A stretch of 64,000 nucleotides of DNA from an uncultured Blautia sp. (GTDB lineage Bacteria > Bacillota > Clostridia > Lachnospirales > Lachnospiraceae): contig CAKRPO010000007.1 in NCBI GenBank assembly GCA_934378195.1, positions 1-64,000 on the forward strand. Direction: 5' to 3'. Both the position numbers and the translations under genes were made by a program. Numbering within the stretch: position 1 is the first letter of the stretch; each line of letters starts with the position of its first letter. The notes under the pieces are model-generated. The model was not told the DNA's origin. It saw only the letters and a list, made by a program, of their open reading frames with translations, and ran no database searches. Shown here one piece after another: positions 16,752-24,980 of this stretch.

Positions 16752-16781
16752 CAGGTGGCTGTCGGAAAAAGAACCCACCTG
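16752..16781 (+). promoter_or_regulatory. Hairpin just upstream of the YdcZ-type gene
   Basis: CAGGTGG (16752-16758) pairs with CCACCTG (16775-16781), loop of 16 bases, ending a few bases before the GGGGCGGAGG ribosome binding site. Regulation of translation is possible; no known riboswitch class was recognised. Confidence 0.4.
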
Positions 16782-16803
16782 ATTTGGGGCGGAGGTAAAT
16801 TTT

Positions 16804-17235
16804 ATGTGGGGATTTCTTGCGGCATTGATTTCAGGTGCGCTGATGAGCATTCAGGGAGTTTTTAACACAGAAGTGACAAAGCAGACCAGTCTCTGGGTAT
16901 CCACCGGCTGGGTACAGCTTTCTGCGTTTGCAGTATGCATCCTGGCCTGGCTGTTTACCGGTCGGCAGAGCATTTCTGCACTCTGGCAGGTAGATAATAA
17001 ATATACGCTTCTTGGTGGTGTGATTGGAGCATTTATCACAATCACGGTCATTCAGAGTATGGGGGCACTCGGCCCGGCAAAGGCTGCCATGCTGATCGTG
17101 ATCTCACAGCTGATCGTGGCATATGTGATTGAATTGTTTGGAATGTTTGGTGTTACGCGTGAACCGTTTGTATGGAGAAAAGTGTTGGGAATGCTGATTG
17201 CAATTGCAGGAATCGTGATCTTTAAATGGGAATAA
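16804..17235 (+). CDS. DMT-superfamily transporter, YdcZ/DUF606 type
   Basis: A 143-residue protein with five hydrophobic helices, the size and pattern of the YdcZ (DUF606) family: WGFLAALISGALMSIQGVFN at the N-terminus, LLGGVIGAFITITVI in the middle, and a final KVLGMLIAIAGIVIF helix. Members work as small multidrug-like transporters, probably as dimers; the substrate is not known. A strong GGCGGAGG site precedes the start. Confidence 0.85.
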   Translation: MWGFLAALISGALMSIQGVFNTEVTKQTSLWVSTGWVQLSAFAVCILAWLFTGRQSISALWQVDNKYTLLGGVIGAFITITVIQSMGALGPAKAAMLIVISQLIVAYVIELFGMFGVTREPFVWRKVLGMLIAIAGIVIFKWE

Positions 17236-17276
17236 AACAAAAAATTTTTATAAGCTGGGAGAAATAAAGTTTCCTA

Positions 17277-17305
17277 TTGTAAAACTATCAGGAATTCGTT
17301 AAAAT
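17277..17305 (+). promoter_or_regulatory. Probable comEA promoter
   Basis: TTGTAA (17277-17282) and TAAAAT (17300-17305) are 17 bases apart. The transcript would begin near an 11-codon ATG reading frame (17311-17346) that stops in the same frame as comEA. Confidence 0.5.
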
Positions 17306-17373
17306 AAGACATGGTTAAGTATGAAAATCGGGGAAGTCTGCCGTAATATTGCGGAAGGAAGGGAACCGATATC

Positions 17374-18060
17374 ATAAAAACAAATTTTATCAGTCTGATA
17401 TTATGCGGGATTCTGTTGACCAGTGTGTCGGGAATGAGCGGATGTCAGAACCATAAAACAGAAATAATGCTGGACGGAGAAGATACTTCAGAGGATTCCG
17501 AAATACAGGAAGAATCAAAGGAGAATCCACAGATGACGGAGAATCCGATTGAGACGAAACTGTCAGCAGGGCCAAAGGTATCAGAGGTACCGGAAGATAC
17601 AGAAGCAGAGACGATTTTTGTAGATGTCTGTGGCGCGGTGATCAGTCCGGGAGTCTATGAGATCAATGCAGATAGTCGGGTATTTCAGGTGATCGAGGCA
17701 GCGGGCGGCTTTTTGCCGGAAGCGGCATCTTCAACTGTGAATCAGGCACAGCCGGTCAGTGACGGACAGCAGATTTATGTACCTACGCAGGAGGAAGTGA
17801 AAGAGGGCGCTTTACCTGCAGCAATACAGCCGGCAGATCCGGGAAGCGGGACAGGGACATCAGAGAGTGTTGTAAATATCAATACAGCAGATGCAGAAGC
17901 ACTCAAAAGCCTGACGGGAATCGGTGATGCCAAAGCACAGGCGATCCTTGCATACCGTGAAGAACATGGCGCTTTTTCCGGCATTGAGGAGATCATGCAG
18001 GTGCCTGGAATCAAAGAAAGTACTTTTTCGGCGATAAAAGACAAAATAGCTGTAAAGTAA
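17374..18060 (+). CDS. comEA: ComEA-like competence DNA-binding lipoprotein
   Basis: An SLBB domain (FVDVCGAVISPGVYEI onward) followed by a C-terminal helix-hairpin-helix domain (VNINTADAEALKSLTGIGDAKAQAI), the ComEA arrangement for binding DNA outside the membrane. The N-terminus KTNFISLILCGILLTSVSG plus MSGC looks like a lipoprotein signal peptide. No ATG, GTG or TTG allows all of it: the first such codon is a TTG at 17416, inside the signal. GGAAGGG (17357-17363) is ten bases before an ATA at 17374, used here as a tentative start. comEC lies 3 kb downstream. Confidence 0.8.
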   Translation: MKTNFISLILCGILLTSVSGMSGCQNHKTEIMLDGEDTSEDSEIQEESKENPQMTENPIETKLSAGPKVSEVPEDTEAETIFVDVCGAVISPGVYEINADSRVFQVIEAAGGFLPEAASSTVNQAQPVSDGQQIYVPTQEEVKEGALPAAIQPADPGSGTGTSESVVNINTADAEALKSLTGIGDAKAQAILAYREEHGAFSGIEEIMQVPGIKESTFSAIKDKIAVK

Positions 18061-18096
18061 GGTTATGTATTTACAGTAACAAATAAGGAGAAAAGA

Positions 18097-18786
18097 ATGA
18101 GCAGGAAAGTTTTAGTAGTTGATGACGAGAAACTGATCGTAAAAGGAATCCGTTTTAACCTGGAGCAGGATGGCATGGAAGTTGACTGTGCTTATGACGG
18201 AGAAGAAGCAGTTGAGAAGGCGAAGGAAAATAAATACGATATTATCCTTCTTGATCTGATGCTTCCAAAGATGGATGGACTGGAAGTCTGCCAGCAGATC
18301 AGAGAATTTTCCAATGTACCGATCGTCATGCTTACTGCAAAGGGTGAGGATATGGATAAGATTCTCGGACTGGATTACGGTGCAGACGATTACATCACCA
18401 AACCATTCAATATTCTTGAGGTGAAGGCCAGAATCAAGGCAATCATGCGTCGTGCACGCTCTGAACATGAAGAGAAGGAAAAGGCCAAGACGATCGAGGC
18501 AGGAGATCTGAAGCTTGACTGTGAGAGCCGTCGTGTGTTCATTGCAGACAAAGAGATCAATCTTACAGCTAAAGAATTTGATGTACTGGAACTTCTGGTA
18601 TTTAACCCAAATAAGGTGTACAGCCGTGAAAATCTTCTGAATATTGTCTGGGGATATGAATATCCGGGAGATGTAAGAACCGTAGATGTACATATTCGTC
18701 GTCTTCGTGAAAAAATCGAGGCTAATCCCAGTGAGCCAAAATATGTACACACCAAATGGGGTGTGGGATACTATTTCCAGGCCTAG
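18097..18786 (+). CDS. OmpR/PhoB-family response regulator
   Basis: A 229-residue response regulator: receiver domain (about 1-120) with the acidic pocket VVDDE, phosphorylated D53 in ILLDLMLPKMDG and the conserved ITKPF lysine, then a winged-helix DNA-binding domain ending RTVDVHIRRLREKI and TKWGVGYYF. Closest in style to WalR/PhoP. AAGGAG precedes the ATG. The cognate kinase starts four bases after its stop. Confidence 0.95.
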   Translation: MSRKVLVVDDEKLIVKGIRFNLEQDGMEVDCAYDGEEAVEKAKENKYDIILLDLMLPKMDGLEVCQQIREFSNVPIVMLTAKGEDMDKILGLDYGADDYITKPFNILEVKARIKAIMRRARSEHEEKEKAKTIEAGDLKLDCESRRVFIADKEINLTAKEFDVLELLVFNPNKVYSRENLLNIVWGYEYPGDVRTVDVHIRRLREKIEANPSEPKYVHTKWGVGYYFQA

Positions 18787-18789
18787 CTC

Positions 18790-20217
18790 ATGGTAACGAA
18801 AAAAAAGACCAATTTTTTTAAGAGTCTGCGTTTTCGGATACTTGTCATACTGCTAATACTGGGAATCGTACCGAGTGTCATTGTGACACAGCTTATGATC
18901 AGTAATTACGAGAAACAGGCGATTGAAGTAAAGGTTAGCGAGATCAGTACACAATGTGCGATCCTCTGCAACCAGATCATCAAAGAAAATTATCTGAATG
19001 ATTCCAGCTCGCAGTCTGTAAACAGCAAGCTGGAGCTTCTGTCCAATGTATACGGCGGGAGGATGGTCCTTGTGGACCGTGACCTGAAAGTAGTTGCAGA
19101 TACCTATCATGTGGATGAGGGACGTACACTGATCTCTCCGAAGGTTGTGAAATGCTTTAAGACAGGAGATGTGACAAATTACCGCAGATATGGTCAGATG
19201 CTGGAAATGGCAGTTCCGGTCAAAAGTGCAGATGTTCCGCAGATCCAGGGAGCCATGCTGGTAAATATCTCCATCAGTGACATTATGGCAACGGTAGGAG
19301 AGCAGGAGCGGATGGCGATGCTGATCATCGGAATTGTAGTAGCACTTTCTGTACTGCTTGCGTATGGCCTTTCAACGATATTGGTCAAGCCTCTGGCAAG
19401 TGTTACGAAATCCATCGAAGACCTTACAGATGGATATCAGAAGGATGAGATTTCTGTTCCGGACTATACGGAGACAGAACTGATCACGGATGCTTTCAAC
19501 AAGATGCTTGCCCGTATGAAAGTTCTGGACGAGTCCAGATCAGAATTTGTTTCTAATGTGTCGCATGAACTGAAGACACCGATGACTTCCATGAAGGTTT
19601 TGGCGGATTCTCTTGTAGGCCAGGAAGGTGTGCCGGAAGAACTTTATCAGGAATTTATGCGTGATATTACGGCAGAGATCGACAGAGAGAACCGTATCAT
19701 CACAGACCTTCTGACACTGGTCAAGATGGACAAGAAGTCTGCGGACCTGCAGATCAGCCATATGGATATCAATCAGCTGCTGGAGGATATTCTGAAACGT
19801 CTCCGTCCGATCGCAGACAAGCGAAATATTGATCTGATCCTTGACAGTTTTCGTCCGGTAGAAGCGGATGTAGATGAACTGAAATTTACATCTGCTATCA
19901 GTAACCTGGTTGAAAATGCGATCAAATACAATGTTGATGACGGATGGGTGCGTGTATCACTGGATGCGGATCACAAATTCTTTTATGTGACGGTGGCCGA
20001 TTCGGGTATGGGTATTCCGGAGGATTCAATCGACCGTATTTTTGAGAGATTTTACCGCGTGGACAAATCTCATTCCAGAGAGATCGGTGGAACCGGTCTG
20101 GGACTGGCAATCACAAGAAGCACGATTGCCATGCATCATGGTGTGATCAAAGTATTCAGCAGAGAAGGGGAAGGAACTACATTCTCAGTTCGTGTCCCGT
20201 TATCTTATATTCCGTAG
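18790..20217 (+). CDS. Membrane sensor histidine kinase
   Basis: A 475-residue kinase: membrane helix near residues 13-33, an extracytoplasmic sensor domain (about 35-170), a second helix (IIGIVVALSVLLAYGLST), a HAMP domain, a HisKA domain with phosphoaccepting H259 in VSHELKTPMTS, and a HATPase domain with NLVENAIKYN, DSGMGIPED and GTGLGLAI. Architecture resembles WalK without a PAS domain. It pairs with the upstream regulator, and its end lies just before the GerMN lipoprotein. Confidence 0.94.
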   Translation: MVTKKKTNFFKSLRFRILVILLILGIVPSVIVTQLMISNYEKQAIEVKVSEISTQCAILCNQIIKENYLNDSSSQSVNSKLELLSNVYGGRMVLVDRDLKVVADTYHVDEGRTLISPKVVKCFKTGDVTNYRRYGQMLEMAVPVKSADVPQIQGAMLVNISISDIMATVGEQERMAMLIIGIVVALSVLLAYGLSTILVKPLASVTKSIEDLTDGYQKDEISVPDYTETELITDAFNKMLARMKVLDESRSEFVSNVSHELKTPMTSMKVLADSLVGQEGVPEELYQEFMRDITAEIDRENRIITDLLTLVKMDKKSADLQISHMDINQLLEDILKRLRPIADKRNIDLILDSFRPVEADVDELKFTSAISNLVENAIKYNVDDGWVRVSLDADHKFFYVTVADSGMGIPEDSIDRIFERFYRVDKSHSREIGGTGLGLAITRSTIAMHHGVIKVFSREGEGTTFSVRVPLSYIP

Positions 20218-20227
20218 GAGGTGCCGG

Positions 20228-21178
20228 ATGAAGAAATATATAAGCATGCTTCTTCTGGCAGCACTGGTTTGCAGTTTACTTGCCGGATGCAGTATTGAAA
20301 CAAAAAGCAGCAGAGATTCACAGGATGAAAGCAAATATCATCTGTATTATCTGAATGAAAGTGAGACCGTTCTGAAAGAAGAACCGTATACGCCAAAAGA
20401 AGAGACAACAGACTTTATGGTAAAAGATCTGATGCAGCAGCTTGGAAGTAAGGATGCACCTGATGGAGAAATCAGCCTTTTGCCGGAAGATGTTTCTATC
20501 AATTCATTTGAGGTTCAGAAAAATCTTCTCGTGATCGACTTCAGTAAGGAATATTCCAAGATGAGCAAGATCAGGGAAGTTATGACGCGTGCGGGTATCG
20601 TACAGACGCTTCTGCAGGCTCCGGATATTCAGAAGGTGCAGTTTACCGTTGCCGGACAGGCTTTGACCAATTCCCGTAACCAGGAAGTTGGAGAGATGAC
20701 TTCGGATACATTTGCACAGTATACGGGGAAGGACAAAGAAAGTTATCGCTATGATACGTTCACGCTGTATTTTACAGATAAAAGCGGTAAAAAACTGGTA
20801 AAAGAGACGAGAAATGTCTATTATCGGAGATCACTGCCAAAAGAACGGGTCGTTCTTGAACAACTCGCGAAGGGACCGATGGAAGACGGACATTATGCAA
20901 CGATTCCGGACAGTTCTCTCGTATTGAGTGTGATTACGGCAGACAAGATCTGCTACATCAATATGAACAGTACGTTTCAGGATGAAACAACAGAAGTTGG
21001 CGAAAATATTTCAATCTATTCTGTTGTAGATTCGATCGTGGATTCCTGTGATGTGGACAGAGTCCAGATATCGATTGAGGGCAGCACAGACGGAAATTTC
21101 CAGGACAGTCTGCCATTGTACAAGTTCTATGAAAAAAATGAAGAGCTGATCGCGCAGGAAGATAAAAAGGAATCCTGA
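20228..21178 (+). CDS. Lipoprotein with two GerMN domains
   Basis: A 316-residue predicted lipoprotein: signal peptide with lipobox LLAGC and acylated C21, then two GerMN domains (about 30-160 and 180-300). The second has VLEQLAKGPMEDGHYATIP and the CYINMNSTF strand typical of the fold. GerMN domains occur in spore germination protein GerM and in actinobacterial LpqB. GGAGG before the ATG at 20228 sets the start; a longer frame from 20192 overlaps the kinase and has no site. Third gene of the regulator-kinase operon, suggesting that it modulates the kinase at the membrane surface. Confidence 0.87.
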   Translation: MKKYISMLLLAALVCSLLAGCSIETKSSRDSQDESKYHLYYLNESETVLKEEPYTPKEETTDFMVKDLMQQLGSKDAPDGEISLLPEDVSINSFEVQKNLLVIDFSKEYSKMSKIREVMTRAGIVQTLLQAPDIQKVQFTVAGQALTNSRNQEVGEMTSDTFAQYTGKDKESYRYDTFTLYFTDKSGKKLVKETRNVYYRRSLPKERVVLEQLAKGPMEDGHYATIPDSSLVLSVITADKICYINMNSTFQDETTEVGENISIYSVVDSIVDSCDVDRVQISIEGSTDGNFQDSLPLYKFYEKNEELIAQEDKKES

Positions 21179-21204
21179 TGTGATCGTGTTAGAAAGGAAG
21201 GGTT

Positions 21205-23475
21205 ATGAAGAGACGCCCGGTGTGTCTCGTATGCCTGATCCTGATGTTATGTGTATGGATGATGGACCTGGCGGGAATTGCACAGATCAGTGGAAATTCC
21301 CTGCCGGCATCTGTACAAAGCTATATAGAAGAGCATTCGGATGCTGTCGTCTGCGGGGAGATACAGCAGTATCAGGCTACGGAATATTCTCTTTCTGTCT
21401 ATCTCAAACATGTCTTTCTGATCGTCGGATCAGAACAAATTCCCATAAAAAATTTAAGAGTATTTTTAAAATCGAATAAAGAGCTTCCGATTGGAACTAC
21501 TGTGAAAATTACAGGAAAACTGGAGGAGGTAACAGGTCCGCGAAATCCAGGAGAATTTGATTCGAGGCAGTATTATGCCTGCCAGAAAATCTATTATTTC
21601 ATGAAAGACGGTATCGTCCGGGAGTGGAGTGAAGATTATTCGCCATACAGACAGGTTATGTATGAACTTAAGACACGAATGATTCAGATACTGGAACTGG
21701 CAGCAGAGGAAGATGCAGGGATCTTTGAGGCGATGCTGCTTGGAGACAAGAGTAACCTGGAAGATGAAATAAGGATTCGTTATCAGATGGCGGGAATCAT
21801 ACATATTCTGGCAATTTCCGGCTTACACATCAGCGTGATGGGAATCGGATTTTTTGACTTGCTGAAAAAAGCTGGTTTCGGAAATGGAGTTGCAGGACTT
21901 CTGGCACTTTCGGTGCTCTTTCAGTATGGAATCCTTACGGGTGAGGGTGTTTCAACGATGCGTGCAGTCTGTATGTTTCTGCTGGCAGTGGGGGCAAGAC
22001 TTGCTGGTCGGACGTATGATCTGTTGACGGCTTTGGCAGTGTCGGCAGTTCTTTTGCTTCTGGATGCACCGGCGAATCTGTATAACAGTGGATTCTGGCT
22101 GTCGTTTGGGGCGGTAGCAGGTCTGGGAGTGGTGGCACCGGTGCTGTCAGGATATATTAGGACAGAAAATCGTCTGGTTGTATCTGTGGCGAAAACACTG
22201 GCAGGTTCACTGGCAGTACAGTTGACAACGCTTCCAATCATGCTGCGGAGCTACGGGGAGATTTCACTTGCCGGATTTTTTCTGAATCTGCTGGTGCTGC
22301 CGACAGTCAGTGTAGTACTGGTCAGTGGAATTGCCGCAGTTGTGATCGGGATGCTATCAGCCAGCGCGGCAGTTTATGCAGTTTTACCAGGGAGAGCACT
22401 GCTTTTTCTGTATGAGAAGCTTTGCGAAGTGGCAGCAGAAATTCCGTTTTGCACGTGGATCGCGGGCAGTCCAAAACTGTGGCAGTGTGTGATGTATTAT
22501 GTGCTGCTGTTTGGCGGGATAGGGATTTTGTGGCATTATGAAAAGTTATTTAAAAGAGACATTGCCAGGAGCAGAGAAACATCGGGGAAAAACAGGTGTA
22601 TATTCAGGAGAAAGCGATGGCTTCAGGCAGTGGCGGCTGGGACTATGATAGTAGTTGGACTGGGAATCCTCATCTATCGTCCAGCCGGAAATCTGCAGAT
22701 CACATGTCTGGATATTGGGCAGGGAGACTGTATTTCCATTCAGCTTCCACAGGGACAGAACTTCCTGATCGATGGCGGCAGCAGCAACAAGAAGAATATC
22801 ACACGTTATCAGATTCTGCCATATCTCAAGAATCAGGGGATTGGTGTGATTGATGCTATTTTGATTTCACATACGGATAATGACCATATCAGTGGTGTGC
22901 TGGAACTGCTTGATTATATGAGGGCGCATCTTACTTCTGTCAGGGTGAAGAACCTGATCTTACCGGAATGGACACAACCGGACGATGCATATCAGCAATT
23001 GGTGGATAAAGCGCAGGCAGCAGGCGTGAATGTACAGAAGGGAAGAAAAGGGGAACAGATTGCGCTTGGAAAAGCTTCTCTTCGATTTCTTTCACCAGAT
23101 AGAGGGACTGCAGGAACAGATGCGAATGAAGACGGTATGGTCGTGGAACTGGTATATGGCGGTTTTGAAGGGCTGTTTACCGGTGATATCGGGGCAGAAA
23201 CGGAGAAAAAACTTCTGTCGGAGCTGGAAGATGTAGATTTTCTGAAAGTGGGACATCATGGATCGAGGTATTCTACCTGTCAGGAATTCCTGGATGTGGT
23301 GCTTCCGGAAGTGGCAGTGATCTCCTGTTCTGCGACAAATAGCTACGGACATCCGTCGAGCGAAACGATTGAGAGACTGGAAGGTGTCGGAGCAAAGATC
23401 TGGTATACGATGAAAGAAGGGGCGGTGACTATGACTACAGATGGGAGGACAGTGTGGATGCAGAGGCATTCTTGA
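21205..23475 (+). CDS. comEC: ComEC/Rec2 DNA uptake channel
   Basis: A 756-residue membrane protein for import of single-stranded DNA. After an N-terminal helix comes an OB-like DUF4131 region, a competence domain with many helices (ILAISGLHISVMGIG is the diagnostic motif), and a C-terminal metallo-beta-lactamase-like domain (from about 490) with DIGQGDCISIQLP, SHTDNDHISG and KVGHHGSRYS. All three domains are complete. With comEA upstream and comF downstream, parts of a natural transformation system are present. Confidence 0.95.
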   Translation: MKRRPVCLVCLILMLCVWMMDLAGIAQISGNSLPASVQSYIEEHSDAVVCGEIQQYQATEYSLSVYLKHVFLIVGSEQIPIKNLRVFLKSNKELPIGTTVKITGKLEEVTGPRNPGEFDSRQYYACQKIYYFMKDGIVREWSEDYSPYRQVMYELKTRMIQILELAAEEDAGIFEAMLLGDKSNLEDEIRIRYQMAGIIHILAISGLHISVMGIGFFDLLKKAGFGNGVAGLLALSVLFQYGILTGEGVSTMRAVCMFLLAVGARLAGRTYDLLTALAVSAVLLLLDAPANLYNSGFWLSFGAVAGLGVVAPVLSGYIRTENRLVVSVAKTLAGSLAVQLTTLPIMLRSYGEISLAGFFLNLLVLPTVSVVLVSGIAAVVIGMLSASAAVYAVLPGRALLFLYEKLCEVAAEIPFCTWIAGSPKLWQCVMYYVLLFGGIGILWHYEKLFKRDIARSRETSGKNRCIFRRKRWLQAVAAGTMIVVGLGILIYRPAGNLQITCLDIGQGDCISIQLPQGQNFLIDGGSSNKKNITRYQILPYLKNQGIGVIDAILISHTDNDHISGVLELLDYMRAHLTSVRVKNLILPEWTQPDDAYQQLVDKAQAAGVNVQKGRKGEQIALGKASLRFLSPDRGTAGTDANEDGMVVELVYGGFEGLFTGDIGAETEKKLLSELEDVDFLKVGHHGSRYSTCQEFLDVVLPEVAVISCSATNSYGHPSSETIERLEGVGAKIWYTMKEGAVTMTTDGRTVWMQRHS

Positions 23476-23483
23476 TTTATTCG

Positions 23484-23512
23484 TTGAGAAAAAACAGAAA
23501 ATCGTCTATACT
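23484..23512 (+). promoter_or_regulatory. Promoter of holA
   Basis: TTGAGA (23484-23489) and TATACT (23507-23512) with a 17-base spacer, just after the comEC stop. Confidence 0.75.
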
Positions 23513-23600
23513 AAACAGATAGAGAAGACTTGGTTACTGTTTGCATGAGATCAGACTGTTGCGAATGGAAGCGATATTTTATCAGGAGGTTTCACAGGAA

Positions 23601-24590
23601 TTGAAGAATTTACAGGAAGACATCAAGACAGGAAATTTCAAAAATGCATATCTTCTGTTCGGTGAGGAGGCATATCTCCGGATTCAGTACAAAGAAAAGC
23701 TGATTCATGCATTGAATCCGGATGATGATACGATGAATTTCAGCAAATATGAAGGTAAGGGAATTGAGGTACGGGAGATGATCGACCTCTGCGAGACAAT
23801 GCCCTTTTTTGCGGATCATCGAGTGGTTCTCGTGGAAAACTCCGGTTTTTTTAAGAATAAATGTGATGAACTTGCGGATTATATGAAAGATCTTCCGGAG
23901 TATGTGAGACTTGTTTTTGTGGAAGAGGAAGTGGACAAGCGAAGCCGTATGTATAAGGCAGTCAAGAGCTGCGGGCGTATTGTGGAGTTTGCAAAGCAGG
24001 ACGAAAAGACCCTGATGCGATGGGCGGCAGGTATTCTTGCAAGAGAAGGCCGCAAGATCACGACCAGAGATATGGAGCTTTTTCTGACCAGGACCGGTAC
24101 AGATATGGGAAATATCCGTATGGAGCTGGAAAAGCTGATTACGTACACGATGGGACATGATATTGTAACGAGAGAAGATATCGAGGAAATCTGTACGACA
24201 AGAACAGAGAATAAGATTTTTGATATGGTGCGCGCGGTTACGGAACGAAACCAGAGAAGAGCATTGGATCTGTACAATGACCTGCTGACACTGCGTGAGC
24301 CGCCAATGAGGATTCTGTTTCTTTTGTCAAAGCAGTTTCGACAGATGTGCCTGGCGAAAAAAATGGCGGGGGAAGGTGCATCCCAGAATGAAATTTCCGG
24401 CAGACTTGGTGTGCCGTCATTTGTGGCGAGAAATATACTTGCATGTGCGAGGGCTTACAGCGTTGAAGAGCTTGAGCAGGCGGAGGAGGACTTCGTGGAT
24501 GCAGAGGAGGCCGTAAAGACCGGAAGACTGCAGGATGTACTAAGTGTGGAATTGTTGATAGTAAAATATAGTACTGAGAGAAATAAATAA
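23601..24590 (+). CDS. holA: DNA polymerase III subunit delta
   Basis: A 329-residue clamp-loader delta subunit. KNLQEDIKTGNFKNAYLLFG is the usual N-terminus, followed by EEAYLRIQYKEKL and the C-terminal domain with FARN. I place the start at the TTG at 23601, eleven bases after AGGAGG (23584-23589); the frame stays open further upstream but adds residues that are not typical. The gene keeps its conserved place after comEC; rpsT, which normally follows, is displaced by the nad operon. Confidence 0.92.
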   Translation: MKNLQEDIKTGNFKNAYLLFGEEAYLRIQYKEKLIHALNPDDDTMNFSKYEGKGIEVREMIDLCETMPFFADHRVVLVENSGFFKNKCDELADYMKDLPEYVRLVFVEEEVDKRSRMYKAVKSCGRIVEFAKQDEKTLMRWAAGILAREGRKITTRDMELFLTRTGTDMGNIRMELEKLITYTMGHDIVTREDIEEICTTRTENKIFDMVRAVTERNQRRALDLYNDLLTLREPPMRILFLLSKQFRQMCLAKKMAGEGASQNEISGRLGVPSFVARNILACARAYSVEELEQAEEDFVDAEEAVKTGRLQDVLSVELLIVKYSTERNK

Positions 24591-24632
24591 AGAATGTAAC
24601 AGGTGAATTAAAATATTGTACCCGGAAAGTTT

Positions 24633-24714
24633 AAAAATCCCGAACAACTATACTACCTGCAAGCAGTTTCGATATCTGCAAAGGCTTGCGAGCAGTATAG
24701 TTGTTGGGATTTTT
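24633..24714 (+). terminator. Long hairpin terminator after holA
   Basis: AAAAATCCC, AACAACTATACT and GCAAGC pair with GGCTTGC, AGTATAGTTGTT and GGGATTTTT, an 82-base imperfect hairpin with T residues at its end. It separates holA from the nad operon. Confidence 0.85.
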
Positions 24715-24980
24715 ATGAATGGTTTTAATAGTTGGATAGACACCTTAGAAATTCTAAGTTCTGAAGCTGTTTCATACTCCTATATTTTCTCTAGCCGTGA
24801 ATTAAGTAAATATAAAGCGGCTATTCTGGCATATCTTTACACCAAATCAATATTTCTTTACACCAATATACATAGGTGTCTTGACACCTAACATGTCGGG
24901 TAGTATAATCACAAATCAGAAAACACAAAAATACAAAACCCAACAGAAAATCCGGCACAAACCGGTATGAGGAAACAAAA
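24715..24980. promoter_or_regulatory. Upstream region of the nad operon
   Basis: AT-rich and without a credible gene. It carries TTTACACCAA twice (near 24836 and 24868), a TAGACACCTTA half site (near 24736), and the promoter-operator described separately. The repeated ACACC elements look like further NiaR half sites. Confidence 0.5.
24873..24909 (+). promoter_or_regulatory. nad promoter with NiaR-type operator
   Basis: A consensus promoter, TTGACA (24881-24886) and TATAAT (24904-24909), 17 apart. The perfect palindrome TAGGTGTCTTGACACCTA (24873-24890) covers the -35. GTGTC/GACAC arms are like NiaR (YrxA) sites, and niaR lies in this operon, so nicotinate-dependent autorepression is likely. 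Confidence 0.82.

Noticed and set aside
16716..16760. preQ1-I riboswitch before the YdcZ-type transporter
   Set aside because: Hairpin and A-rich tail are suggestive, but the loop and tail pairing is poor and the gene is not a queuosine-related one.
23460..23475. 16-base match between the comEC end (GCAGAGGCATTCTTGA) and 41778-41793
   Set aside because: About one such match is expected by chance in a window this size, and the copy at 23460 is coding.
24616..24891. A 91-codon open frame after holA
   Set aside because: It runs through the long terminator hairpin and the nad operator-promoter, has no ribosome binding site, and resembles no protein.
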